In this document: piece after piece, positions 1-7,570 of the stretch
How positions within the stretch are numbered: position 1 is the stretch's first letter
How the letters are laid out: every line of letters starts with the position of its first letter
Source: Pseudomonas sp. DC1.2
Lineage (GTDB): Bacteria; Pseudomonadota; Gammaproteobacteria; Pseudomonadales; Pseudomonadaceae
Direction: 5' to 3'
Assembly (NCBI RefSeq): GCF_034351645.1
Contig: NZ_CP133782.1
Span: 191,001-255,000 of the forward strand
Length of the DNA stretch: 64,000 nucleotides
Position numbers and translations under genes: made by a program
Notes under the pieces: generated by a model
Told to the model about the DNA's origin: nothing
The model's database searches: none
What the model saw: only the letters and a program-made list of their open reading frames with translations

Positions 1-1026
1 ATCTGGCCCGAGCGCCCGGACAACTGGCGCTTGGGCGGCAAGCCGGCGCAAGCCGCGCATGTAGCCATCGCCAAGGCCATCGCGCGTTTTGAACCGGTGA
101 CGGTGGGGGTTTGCGCCGGCCAGTATGAAAACGCCCGTGCTCGCTTGGACGTGCCGAATATTCGAGTGGTCGAGATGTCCAGCGACGATGCCTGGGTCCG
201 CGACACCGGCCCGACGTTTGTCATCAATCACAGCGGCGAAGTCCGAGGCGTGAACTGGGATTTCAATGCCTGGGGCGGTTTCGACGGTGGTTTGTATTCG
301 CCCTGGAATCGCGATTCGCAGGTGGGTGGCAAGATCCTCGAGATCGAGCGCAGCCAGCGCTACCGCACTGAGGGTTTTGTGCTGGAGGGCGGTTCGATCC
401 ATGTCGATGGCGAAGGCACCCTGATCACCACAGAAGAATGCCTGCTCAATCGCAATCGCAATCCGCACCTGAATCGTGCGGACATCGAAGCGGTACTCAG
501 CGCGAACCTGGCGGTGGATAAAATTATCTGGTTGCCGGACGGTTTGTTCAACGACGAAACCGACGGCCATGTGGATAACTTCTGCTGCTATGTGCGTCCC
601 GGTGAAGTGCTACTGGCCTGGACCGACGACCCGCAGGACCCGAACTACGCGCGCTGCCACGCGGCAATGAGCGTGCTGCAAAGCAGCACCGACGCCAAAG
701 GTCGCTCGTTCACGGTGCATAAAATGCCGATTCCCGGACCGCTGTATGCGACCGAAGAAGAGTGCGCCGGCGTCGATCCTGTCGACGGTACTCAGGAGCG
801 TAATCCAACGGTACGTTTGGCGGGTTCCTACGTGAATTTTTTGATCGTCAACGGGGGCATCATCGCGCCGAGTTTTGACGACCCGTTGGATGCTGCGGCC
901 AAGGAGATTTTGCAGGGACTGTTCCCACAGCACGAAGTGGTCATGGTGCCAGGCCGCGAATTGTTACTGGGGGGCGGCAATATTCACTGCCTTACCCAAC
1001 AGCAACCCGCACCGCACAGGGAGTGA
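1..1026 (+). CDS. aguA: Agmatine deiminase (5' end outside window)
   Basis: Agmatine deiminase converts agmatine to N-carbamoylputrescine and ammonia in the cytoplasm, the first step of the arginine-decarboxylase route to putrescine. The reading frame is open from base 1 and starts mid-protein with the family's N-terminal [15 protein letters not shown] segment, so only the first few codons are missing. Family hallmarks are visible: [12 protein letters not shown], the FNAWGG stretch, [13 protein letters not shown], the catalytic-region DETDGHVDN, and the C-terminal [13 protein letters not shown] carrying the nucleophilic cysteine. A strong intrinsic terminator follows about 70 bp after the stop codon. 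Identification is secure; the true start lies upstream of the window. Confidence 0.96.
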   Translation: MWPERPDNWRLGGKPAQAAHVAIAKAIARFEPVTVGVCAGQYENARARLDVPNIRVVEMSSDDAWVRDTGPTFVINHSGEVRGVNWDFNAWGGFDGGLYSPWNRDSQVGGKILEIERSQRYRTEGFVLEGGSIHVDGEGTLITTEECLLNRNRNPHLNRADIEAVLSANLAVDKIIWLPDGLFNDETDGHVDNFCCYVRPGEVLLAWTDDPQDPNYARCHAAMSVLQSSTDAKGRSFTVHKMPIPGPLYATEEECAGVDPVDGTQERNPTVRLAGSYVNFLIVNGGIIAPSFDDPLDAAAKEILQGLFPQHEVVMVPGRELLLGGGNIHCLTQQQPAPHRE

Positions 1027-1096
1027 GTGAGGTCGTAACAGCTTGAGTTGATTGCTTATTCAGCTTGGCGCCGATGACAGGGCAGCCTTCCTCAGA

Positions 1097-1130
1097 AAGC
1101 CCGCGGTCCGTGAGGACCGCGGGCTTTTTT
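1097..1130 (+). terminator. Rho-independent terminator after aguA
   Basis: A perfect GC-rich inverted repeat, CCCGCGGTCC and GGACCGCGGG around a four-base loop, is followed by a run of T. It lies just after the aguA stop codon. Confidence 0.92.
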
Positions 1131-1159
1131 GTGTCCGCTCATCGACAGTCGAGACACAT

Positions 1160-1175
1160 TGGCACAGCTCTTGTA
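1160..1175 (+). promoter_or_regulatory. Candidate sigma-54 (RpoN) promoter
   Basis: TGGCACAGCTCTTGTA matches the -24/-12 consensus TGGCACG-N4-TTGCW with correct GG-to-GC spacing. The -24 element is intact; the -12 has TTGTA instead of TTGCA. It lies about 95 bp upstream of the 70-codon gene at 1271. This is a match by eye only. Confidence 0.5.
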
Positions 1176-1270
1176 TCTCTCATTGTGTAATACAGGGAGG
1201 GGAGAACTGTGATGTTCTGTCACAAACCTTGGATAACTTAGCCGCTCACTTACCGGGAGAGAGCGCCGAA

Positions 1271-1483
1271 ATGAACGCCGAAGTGAATATAGGCAGCGAG
1301 CGGGCATTGCATCCCTTGGCCGTAAACGGCGAATCGCTTCAGGTCCTGGCGCACTGGTTAAAGTCTAATGGAACGCGTCAGATCAGAGACACTGATCCGC
1401 GCCGGATGATGATCGAGCGTTACCCTGCTGGTTTTTTCAGCGAGGCGGAGTTGGAAGCATTGTGGGATGTTATAGAAGGATAA
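1271..1483 (+). CDS. Small protein of unknown function (70 aa)
   Basis: I do not recognise this gene. The ATG at 1271 is preceded by a good GGGAGA ribosome binding site. The frame is open further upstream to 1052, but that part crosses the candidate promoter and the aguA terminator and looks non-coding. The product is soluble, with no signal peptide or membrane segment. It has a basic middle (IRDTDPRRMMIERYPAGFF) and an acidic, probably helical C-terminus ending ELEALWDVIEG. It stands alone between two terminators with a sigma-54-like promoter upstream, which suggests a small conditional gene, perhaps tied to nitrogen or carbon status. Function unknown. Confidence 0.65.
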   Translation: MNAEVNIGSERALHPLAVNGESLQVLAHWLKSNGTRQIRDTDPRRMMIERYPAGFFSEAELEALWDVIEG

Positions 1484-1500
1484 GAACAACAAGGATGGAT

Positions 1501-1530
1501 AAAGCGCTGCCGGGAAGGCGGCGCTTTTTT
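1501..1530 (+). terminator. Intrinsic terminator after the 70-aa gene
   Basis: An imperfect hairpin pairs AAAGCGCTGCC with GGCGGCGCTTT and ends in six T, about 20 bp after the stop codon at 1483. Confidence 0.75.
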
Positions 1531-1580
1531 ATGGGCGGCATAAAAGCAGTGCGTGAGATGGGTGTTTCTGGATTTGACCG

Positions 1581-1590
1581 TTTCATGAAA
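1581..1590. repeat. Palindrome TTTCATGAAA, copy 1
   Basis: A 10-bp perfect palindrome about 90 bp upstream of the DsbA-like gene. The same decamer occurs at 2801-2810 upstream of the next promoter-like sequence. It may be an operator; no regulator is assigned. Confidence 0.35.
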
Positions 1591-1682
1591 CAGACTAAGA
1601 GCCATTCCGGCGTTTTTCCGAAAAGAGCAGCGGGCTAGTCTGCGGCCATCGATTTTCCCTAGGCTTTTTCCGGAGCTATCCC

Positions 1683-2354
1683 ATGACCCTTCACTACATT
1701 TACGACCCATTGTGCGGCTGGTGCTACGGCGCAAAACCTTTGGTGCAAGCCGCCCAAACACTGCTTGAGGTGGCTGCGCACGGCGGTGGCATGATGGCTG
1801 GGGCCCATCGGCAGACCGTTTCACCACAGCTGCGCGACTACGTGATGCCCCACGACCGACGCATCGCCGAGTACACCGGTCAGCCTTTCGGTGAGGCGTA
1901 TTTCGAAGGTCTGTTGCGTGATGACACGGCCGTCTTCGATTCTGCACCGCCGATTGCGGCCGTGCTGGCAGCCGAACAGATCGCCGGATGCGGACTGGCG
2001 TTGCTAGGGCGTTTGCAGCGTGCGCACTACGTTGAAGGGCGACGCATCGCTGATGAAGCTGTGTTGTTTGAACTTGCGACTGATATAGGTCTCGAACCTC
2101 AAGCCTTCCAGGCGGCGTTCAAAGAGGCCGATACCGATCGCCATATCAAGGAAAGCCGCGCACTCTTGGCTGCCGTCGGTGGCCAAGGCTTTCCGACCTT
2201 CGCCCTGGAGCGTGATGGCCAGTTCACGTTGATCGACATCGGTCCGTGGCTTGGCAAGCCTGAAGCGTTCGCGCAATGGTTGGGTCAATCGTTTCCCACG
2301 CAAGCGTCGTCGTCCCCTGTTCAAGCCTGTGGCCTTGACGGCTGCACCCACTGA
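1683..2354 (+). CDS. DsbA-family thioredoxin-fold oxidoreductase (FrnE-like)
   Basis: This is a cytoplasmic DsbA/FrnE-type protein of 223 residues. The N-terminal strand leads into DPLCGWCYG, a CxxC redox motif placed near residue 11 as in this family. The helical insertion and the later strand with the cis-proline loop (GGQGFPTFAL) follow in the expected order. There is no signal peptide, so it is not periplasmic DsbA. The C-terminus has a second cysteine pair (QACGLDGCTH), which could bind metal or act in redox. The start ATG follows a GGAGCTATCCC ribosome binding site. The SnoaL-like gene follows 18 bp later, so the two are probably co-transcribed. Substrate unknown. Confidence 0.85.
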   Translation: MTLHYIYDPLCGWCYGAKPLVQAAQTLLEVAAHGGGMMAGAHRQTVSPQLRDYVMPHDRRIAEYTGQPFGEAYFEGLLRDDTAVFDSAPPIAAVLAAEQIAGCGLALLGRLQRAHYVEGRRIADEAVLFELATDIGLEPQAFQAAFKEADTDRHIKESRALLAAVGGQGFPTFALERDGQFTLIDIGPWLGKPEAFAQWLGQSFPTQASSSPVQACGLDGCTH

Positions 2355-2372
2355 ATTCATCTGGAGTCACCT

Positions 2373-2768
2373 ATGGATAATCTCAGCCTGATCAAAAGCA
2401 CCTACGAAGGCGCCAACGCCGAGGAAAGCGCGCGCAATACCGCCGCGGCGCTTGCCGATGACGCGCGGTGGACCGAAGCCGCAGGCTTTCCCTATGCGGG
2501 GACCTACGTTGGTTTCGATGCCATTGTCGAAAACGTTTTCAAACGCTTGGCGACTGAGTGGGAGGGTTTTCAGTTCAAGGTCGAGAGTTACGTGGCACAG
2601 GGTGACAAGGTCTTTGCCTACGGCAATTACAGCGGCGTCTACAAAACCACTGGCAGGCCTATGAACGCCCGTGTCGCGCATTTGTGGACCCTGGCTGACG
2701 GTAAAGTCACCCACTTTGAACAATTCGTTGACAGCCATACCGTGCAATTGGCGGTCCTCGGCAACTGA
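2373..2768 (+). CDS. SnoaL/NTF2-like protein
   Basis: A 131-residue protein with the NTF2/SnoaL fold signature: an N-terminal helix (LIKSTYEGANA), a WTEAAGFPYAGTYVGFDAI segment, and curved-sheet strands ending in GKVTHFEQFVDSHTV. Members include ketosteroid-isomerase-like enzymes and stress or small-molecule-binding proteins, and sequence alone does not give the activity. It starts 18 bp after the DsbA-like gene behind a GGAG ribosome binding site, so the two may form a small redox or detoxification operon. No signal peptide is present. Confidence 0.8.
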   Translation: MDNLSLIKSTYEGANAEESARNTAAALADDARWTEAAGFPYAGTYVGFDAIVENVFKRLATEWEGFQFKVESYVAQGDKVFAYGNYSGVYKTTGRPMNARVAHLWTLADGKVTHFEQFVDSHTVQLAVLGN

Positions 2769-2800
2769 TGTCTTTGACGATTTTTGATTGTTCACGGATG

Positions 2801-2810
2801 TTTCATGAAA
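2801..2810. repeat. Palindrome TTTCATGAAA, copy 2
   Basis: The second copy of the decamer found at 1581. It abuts a TTGACA -35-like hexamer at 2811, a position where a bound regulator would affect the promoter. Confidence 0.35.
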
Positions 2811-2840
2811 TTGACACGCCATTAAGGGGGCGGCTAGGAT
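2811..2840 (+). promoter_or_regulatory. Candidate sigma-70 promoter
   Basis: TTGACA (2811-2816) and TAGGAT (2835-2840) are separated by 18 bp. The predicted start lies near 2847, about 40 bp before a strong hairpin terminator and 158 bp before the porin start codon. It may drive a short RNA or an attenuated porin leader. Confidence 0.5.
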
Positions 2841-2885
2841 CCGCCCCAACGCCTGTGGCCAACCGCCACGACTGACAAAACAATA

Positions 2886-2924
2886 AAAGGCCCGCCGCGA
2901 TTTTTCGTGGGCGGGCCTTTTTGT
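2886..2924 (+). terminator. Strong intrinsic terminator or attenuator upstream of the porin
   Basis: AAGGCCCGCC pairs with GGCGGGCCTT around a 13-base loop, followed by T-rich sequence. It could end the DsbA/SnoaL operon, end a short RNA started near 2847, or attenuate the porin transcript. Confidence 0.85.
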
Positions 2925-3004
2925 TTCGGGGTGAAAAAAGAGCGCGATCGCGCCATTTCAGCCGTTCGGCACAGTGCGTATCAACCCGTGATAAGGAAAA
3001 TAAT

Positions 3005-4291
3005 ATGTTGAACAAGCGAATCAGTTTGATCGCTCTGGGGATGTTGAGTGCCACCTCGGCCATGGCTAACGACCAGGCCGATGCCAAGGGTTTTGTTGAC
3101 GACAGCAGCCTCAAAGTGCTGTTGCGTAATGCCTACATTAATCGTGACTACAAAGACGGTAACCCGGACAAAGCCGAGTGGGGCCAAGCGGCCATCGGTA
3201 CTTATTCGTCCGGCTTCACCCAAGGCACCGTTGGCGTCGGTGTGGACGCCTTCGGTCTTTACGCACTGCGTCTGGACGGCGGCAGAGGCCGCAGCGGCGC
3301 GGGCGGTATCGACTTCTTCAAACAGGACAACAACGGCAAAGCCGCTGACGATTTGTCCAAGTTTGGCGGCGCTGTCAAATTCCGCGTTTCCAGTACCGTC
3401 CTGACCTACGGCGACCAGATGCCGGCCCTGCCGGTGTTGAACTACGACAACTCGCGCCTGCTGCCAGAAAGCTACACCGGTACGCTGATCACCTCCAAGG
3501 AGATCAAAGGTCTGGAACTGAACGCCGGTCGCTTCACCGCCGAATCGCGTAAAAGCGCTGAAGGCCGTGACAGCGGTGGTTTGAAGTCGATCAACGTGGT
3601 GGGTGGTAGCTACCAGTTCACCGAACAATTCAAGGCAGCGGTCTACGCCTCCGACGTTGAAGACGTGCTCAAGAAGCAATACGTAAACGCGAACTACGTG
3701 TTCCCGATCGACAAGGATCAGTCCCTGACCCTCGACTTCAACGGCTATCGCACCAAGCTGGACAATTCCTATGTCCGTGAAAACGATGTCACCGGTGATG
3801 ACAACAAGATCTGGAGCCTGGCGACCACCTTCGTCACCGGCCCGCACTCGTTCACCCTCGCTCACCAGCGCAGCACCGGCGACAGCAACCTGGGCTATGC
3901 CTACGGCGGCTATCAGAAGGGGCAAGGCCGGGTGGGTGATGGTGGCAACACCATTTACCTGGCCAACTCCTACTGGTCGGACTTCAACGCTGAAGACGAA
4001 CGCAGCTGGCAGTTAGGCTACGGCCTGGATTTCAGCGCCTTCGGCGTACCGGGTCTGAGCTACAACGTGGCTTACGTGCGTGGTGACAACATCACTACTT
4101 CCACTAGCGAAGGCGGTTCTGAGCGCGAAATCTTCAACCAGTTCAAGTACGTGGTCCAGAGTGGCCCGGCCAAAGATCTGAGTGTGAAACTGCGCAGCTC
4201 GATCCTGCGCGTTTCGCAGAAATCCAGTGAATACAACGTCAGTGGTAATGAGCTGCGTGTGTTCGTTGATTACCCGATCAACATTTTCTGA
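3005..4291 (+). CDS. OprD-family outer-membrane porin
   Basis: OprD-type porins are 18-stranded outer-membrane channels that take up amino acids, peptides or small carboxylates in pseudomonads. The 428-residue product has a cleavable signal peptide (MLNKRISLIALGML, cleavage after AMA). The mature start FVDDSSLKVLLRNAYINRDYK is the family's usual opening, and the segment AEWGQAAIGTYSSGFTQGTVG is also typical. Many alternating amphipathic strands follow, and the protein ends in a terminal aromatic residue (DYPINIF), as outer-membrane barrels do. ATG at 3005 is chosen because AAGGA lies at the right distance and the signal peptide begins there. Substrate not assigned; nearby arginine and agmatine genes are only suggestive. 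Confidence 0.92.
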   Translation: MLNKRISLIALGMLSATSAMANDQADAKGFVDDSSLKVLLRNAYINRDYKDGNPDKAEWGQAAIGTYSSGFTQGTVGVGVDAFGLYALRLDGGRGRSGAGGIDFFKQDNNGKAADDLSKFGGAVKFRVSSTVLTYGDQMPALPVLNYDNSRLLPESYTGTLITSKEIKGLELNAGRFTAESRKSAEGRDSGGLKSINVVGGSYQFTEQFKAAVYASDVEDVLKKQYVNANYVFPIDKDQSLTLDFNGYRTKLDNSYVRENDVTGDDNKIWSLATTFVTGPHSFTLAHQRSTGDSNLGYAYGGYQKGQGRVGDGGNTIYLANSYWSDFNAEDERSWQLGYGLDFSAFGVPGLSYNVAYVRGDNITTSTSEGGSEREIFNQFKYVVQSGPAKDLSVKLRSSILRVSQKSSEYNVSGNELRVFVDYPINIF

Positions 4292-4322
4292 TGATCGAAT
4301 GAGTGCATGCCACTCATGAAAA

Positions 4323-4348
4323 GAACCCGACTCGTTCGGGTTTTTTTT
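4323..4348 (+). terminator. Intrinsic terminator after the porin
   Basis: AACCCGA and TCGGGTT form a short GC stem followed by eight T, about 30 bp after the porin stop codon. Confidence 0.9.
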
Positions 4349-4520
4349 CGCTTTAAATCTGTAAAAAGCAGCCTGAACAGCGTTTTTTTAACGTAATAAG
4401 TCGAATCACAGCAACTTCATCGGTTGCTTCAAACAGCGCTTGATATGCCTGAAATTCTTTCTCATGGACGTAAATTCTGCACGCACTAGATTAGGCCGCT
4501 CAATGCAGTGGAGACTAGTA

Positions 4521-5267
4521 ATGATCGTTTTAAACAGAGAAGTTGGCGAATCGCTACGACGCGACAAATTTGTCAACGTCCAGGGTGCTGACTTCAATCT
4601 CTACGGTCATTTCGCCGACTTCGTCAGACTGACCAAAAGTTGGGAAAACATGGAGCCGGACAGTTACTACGGGCAAGCCGATTCGGGGATGCGCTTTCGG
4701 CGTTACAGCGACTTCGAATACAACCCGGTGACCCGCGACCTGACGCAGCTCGAACACCGCGCGTATATGCAGTCCAAAGCCAACAACAGCTACGTGGGCG
4801 GGCTGGAGCGGCACTTCCAGGACTTCTCCAACGAAGTCATCAATTCGCCGGTGATGCGCAGCCTCATCGACATTGATTTCGAGGTGTACAAAAACGTACT
4901 ACCGCCGGAACTGCATGAAGAAATCTGGCAATGCCAGATCCATCAGATACGCATCGAGATCAAACCGGGCAAGCAGTTGGAAATTACCCCGGAAGGCATT
5001 CACTGCGACGGTTATCCGTTCAGCGGCGTCCATTTTTGGGGCCGCAACAATGTGGAGGGGGCAGAGAGCCGTCTTTACAGCGCTCACGAGCAGCAGTTGG
5101 CGTCGACGACCTACCAGGAAATCCTCGACACCACTTTTTTCCTCGATCGTGACATGCGCCACTACGTGACCCCGGCGCGTAACGTTCACACCCACGACAT
5201 GGCTTATCGACAAATTCTGGCCATTTCGTTCTCGCGGCCCGGGACCGCTTTCGACATTGTTCGCTGA
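4521..5267 (+). CDS. 2-oxoglutarate/Fe(II) dioxygenase, BsmA/IDO-like family
   Basis: This 248-residue protein fits the 2OG-Fe dioxygenase family (PF10014) that includes bacterial free-amino-acid hydroxylases such as the L-isoleucine dioxygenases. In the C-terminal half are the HxD metal motif (H161 and D163 in PEGIHCDGYPFSG), a distal histidine in the NVHTHD segment (about 223-225), and R230 as a candidate 2-oxoglutarate contact. The N-terminal half (RYSDFEYN, QLEHRAYMQSKANNSYVGG) is the helical cap. The start at 4521 has GGAG at good spacing and gives the usual family length. It heads an overlapping operon with a GNAT acetyltransferase and AzlC/AzlD, which suggests an amino acid is hydroxylated, perhaps acetylated, and exported. 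Family assignment is good; substrate is inferred. Confidence 0.85.
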   Translation: MIVLNREVGESLRRDKFVNVQGADFNLYGHFADFVRLTKSWENMEPDSYYGQADSGMRFRRYSDFEYNPVTRDLTQLEHRAYMQSKANNSYVGGLERHFQDFSNEVINSPVMRSLIDIDFEVYKNVLPPELHEEIWQCQIHQIRIEIKPGKQLEITPEGIHCDGYPFSGVHFWGRNNVEGAESRLYSAHEQQLASTTYQEILDTTFFLDRDMRHYVTPARNVHTHDMAYRQILAISFSRPGTAFDIVR

Positions 5268-5280
5268 ACAGCTCAACGCC

Positions 5281-5718
5281 ATGGACAGCCCCGCCACGTC
5301 GGTAATGATGTGGCGCGCCAATGCCAAGGATGCGCTGCGTCTGGAGCGTTTTTTTCGGCAATTCGATGAAGTGTCATTTTGCGACTGGCAAGACGCCAAA
5401 TGCCTGCGCGGGGTGTTGGTGCAAAAGACCACCACCGCGTTCCTGGCGCTTGACGGCAACGGTGACGTGGTCGGCGCGGTACTGGGCGGCATGCTCGGCA
5501 GTCGTGGCACCATCAACCACTTGGCGGTAAGCCCGTTGTATCGCGCCCAAGGCGTGGGCCAGCGGTTGGTGGAGGCGGCATCGGCGGACATGAAACGAGT
5601 CGGCGTGCTGCGGATGTTCCTGTTCGTCGACGATGCTAACCTTGCCGGCAAACGCTTTTGGACTGCCCAGGGTTTTTGCGAGCCGCGTGGCGAAACGACC
5701 TTTGAGAGGGACCTATGA
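5281..5718 (+). CDS. GNAT-family N-acetyltransferase
   Basis: A small acetyl-CoA-dependent acetyltransferase. The acetyl-CoA-binding loop is visible as LYRAQGVGQRLVEAA, preceded by the strand TINHLAVSP, and the family's C-terminal MFLFVDDANLAGKRFWTAQGF is present. The start is uncertain: a TTG at 5257 would overlap the dioxygenase stop, while the ATG at 5281 gives 145 residues without a strong ribosome binding site. Either way the gene is translationally coupled to the dioxygenase upstream, and its stop overlaps the azlC start (ATGA). Substrate unknown; the amino-acid product of the dioxygenase is the obvious candidate. Confidence 0.85.
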   Translation: MDSPATSVMMWRANAKDALRLERFFRQFDEVSFCDWQDAKCLRGVLVQKTTTAFLALDGNGDVVGAVLGGMLGSRGTINHLAVSPLYRAQGVGQRLVEAASADMKRVGVLRMFLFVDDANLAGKRFWTAQGFCEPRGETTFERDL

Positions 5719-6431
5719 ATGAGACGTCCAGCAGCCAACCGCTGATGGCCGAGCCGCAGCCGTCGCGCACGTTTGCCGAAGCCAGCCCGGTGGTGGCCGG
5801 TTACTTCACGGTGTCGTTCGTGTTTGGTTTGATGGCCGTCAACGCTGGGTTGCCCGTGTGGTTGCCAGTCGCCATGTGCCTGTTCGTTTATGCCGGTGCT
5901 TCGCAGTTTGCCGCGTTGGCGCTGATTTCCAGCGGCGCTTCGCTGACGACCATCATCCTCACCACGTTCCTGATCAACGCGCGGCATATGCTGATGTCGG
6001 TTTATATGGCCAAGGCGTTGCGCTCGCTGGGGCTGAGTCGTTTCGAGCGTTGGTGTTACGCCGGTGGGCTAACCGATGAGTCGTTCGCCTTCCACAGCGT
6101 CAAACTGGGCAGCGGTGCGCCGGTCAGCGTGCGTTATCTGATCGGCTTCAACCTGTTTTGCCACACGTCGTGGGTGCTGGGCGGTTTGCTGGGGGCGATC
6201 TGCGCGCAATATGCCGCGCACTTGATCAAGTATCAGCTCGACTACGCCCTGACGGCGATGATGCTGTACGTCCTGGTTTCGCTGTGCAACACCCGCAACA
6301 AGTTGATTGCCGCTTTGGCTGCGGTTGCGTGCATGGGCGCCCTGAGCCTTGTGGGCAGTTCACCGTTTAACGTGTTCATCGCCACATTCGTCGGCTGCGG
6401 GGTGGGTGTATGCCTGACCAAACGTTCCTGA
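5715..6431 (+). CDS. azlC: AzlC-family branched-chain amino-acid exporter, large subunit
   Basis: AzlC with AzlD forms an inner-membrane exporter for branched-chain amino acids or analogues. The 238-residue product has the typical opening FAEASPVVAGYFTVSFVFGL and the conserved LTTFLINARHMLMSVYMA segment, plus several further membrane spans. Its start codon overlaps the acetyltransferase stop codon (ATGA at 5715), and its 3' end overlaps azlD by 22 bp, the normal AzlC/AzlD arrangement. In this operon the exported molecule may be the hydroxylated or acetylated amino acid made by the upstream enzymes. Confidence 0.93.
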   Translation: MNETSSSQPLMAEPQPSRTFAEASPVVAGYFTVSFVFGLMAVNAGLPVWLPVAMCLFVYAGASQFAALALISSGASLTTIILTTFLINARHMLMSVYMAKALRSLGLSRFERWCYAGGLTDESFAFHSVKLGSGAPVSVRYLIGFNLFCHTSWVLGGLLGAICAQYAAHLIKYQLDYALTAMMLYVLVSLCNTRNKLIAALAAVACMGALSLVGSSPFNVFIATFVGCGVGVCLTKRS

Positions 6432-6727
6432 TTCTGGCGGTCGTACTGATGACCGCCGTGACCTTCCTGCCGCGTGCCTTGCCACTGCAAGTGAACACTG
6501 ACCACTGGCCGCCCTTCGTCGCCCGAGCCCTGGAATATCTGCCGGTGGCGATCGTCGCTGCAATCACCCTTACGCCCTTGTTGATCAAGGACCATCAGGT
6601 GCAGCTCGACCGCCCGGAATTTTACGCAGCCATTCCGACGTTGTTATGTGCGTATTTCAGCAAGAACCTCTTCCTCAGTGTGGCGGTTGGGACGGCGGCG
6701 TACATCGCGCTTGGGTCGTTCATGTAG
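6410..6727 (+). CDS. azlD: AzlD-family exporter, small subunit
   Basis: A 105-residue protein with three to four membrane spans and the AzlD hallmarks TFLPRALPL near the N-terminus and LEYLPVAIVAAI in the middle. It pairs with AzlC to form the amino-acid exporter. The ATG lies inside the azlC 3' end, so translation is coupled. Its last 84 bases run antisense to the 3' end of the convergent LysR-type gene. Confidence 0.92.
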   Translation: MPDQTFLILAVVLMTAVTFLPRALPLQVNTDHWPPFVARALEYLPVAIVAAITLTPLLIKDHQVQLDRPEFYAAIPTLLCAYFSKNLFLSVAVGTAAYIALGSFM

Positions 6728-7570
6728 CGACAGGTCGAGCACATCGCTCAATGCCTGACCAGACAATTCCGGGTTATTGATGGCCAGCCTGACTTCGAGG
6801 AAATCCTCGAAGTCAGGGAAAATGCTCAAGCCATTGCGCAGCGCTGCCTCGCGGGACACCATGCCGAGGCCGTCCATTTGTGTGATCAGCGACAATGTCA
6901 GGGTTTCGCTGCAGGAATAAATCATCCGCTGGCCAGACTCGTAATGGCCCAATCCTGCGTCGAGAAAGCGCAAGAAGCTGTGGGAGTAAGGACAGTCATC
7001 AGCCGGACGAACCTGCAACTTGTCGCCCAGCAATACCAACGGATCATTCTCCTGACCGCAATGAGCACCCACCACCGTGACTTGCACCTCAGGTAGCACA
7101 ATGCTTGGCAAACCCGGCCGTTGCGGGCCGATCAACACGGCCAGATCGAAATCCTCGTTGGTGAGTTTGCTGAGGTTTTCCATCGACTCCGCGTAGCTGA
7201 ACTCCAATTGATGTTCAGGAAATACATCAATAAGGCGTCCGATCATTCGCCGGTTGAAGTCTTCCGACAGGGTGGTGTTCAACGCAACCTTGAGCGTGCG
7301 CTGTCCTGGCACCTTGAGCGCGGCGACTTTTTCTTCCAGTTGCCGCGTGGCAACCAAGACTTTGTCCATGTAGGGCGTAAGCTCCGTGCCCTGCGTCGTC
7401 AGGGTCAAGCCCTTGTTGGATCGACGAAACAGGCGGAAACCAAACTGCTCTTCGACCTTGTTCAACTGCGCCGCCAACGCCTGCACGGTCAAACAGGAAT
7501 GCTCTGCCGCAGCCGACAAAGAGCCGGTCTGCACGATGCGCATCAGGTTGCGTAAGGTTCTGCTATCCAT
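6644..7570 (-). CDS. LysR-family transcriptional regulator
   Basis: A 308-residue LysR-type regulator. The N-terminal winged helix-turn-helix is visible in residues 1-60 (LRIVQTGSLSAAAEHSCLTVQALAAQLNKVEEQ, read as two motifs) followed by the linker helix. The effector-binding domain follows from about residue 90. It is convergent with the dioxygenase-AzlCD operon and overlaps azlD by 84 bp at the 3' ends. It has no divergent partner, since the sequence upstream of its start is a non-coding gap. It may control the amino-acid export operon, but this is inferred from position only. The basic C-terminal extension (RPKRDVRRRPNRH) lies in the overlapping stretch. Confidence 0.9.
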   Translation of the reverse strand: MDSRTLRNLMRIVQTGSLSAAAEHSCLTVQALAAQLNKVEEQFGFRLFRRSNKGLTLTTQGTELTPYMDKVLVATRQLEEKVAALKVPGQRTLKVALNTTLSEDFNRRMIGRLIDVFPEHQLEFSYAESMENLSKLTNEDFDLAVLIGPQRPGLPSIVLPEVQVTVVGAHCGQENDPLVLLGDKLQVRPADDCPYSHSFLRFLDAGLGHYESGQRMIYSCSETLTLSLITQMDGLGMVSREAALRNGLSIFPDFEDFLEVRLAINNPELSGQALSDVLDLSLHERPKRDVRRRPNRHTEEEVLAEIRT

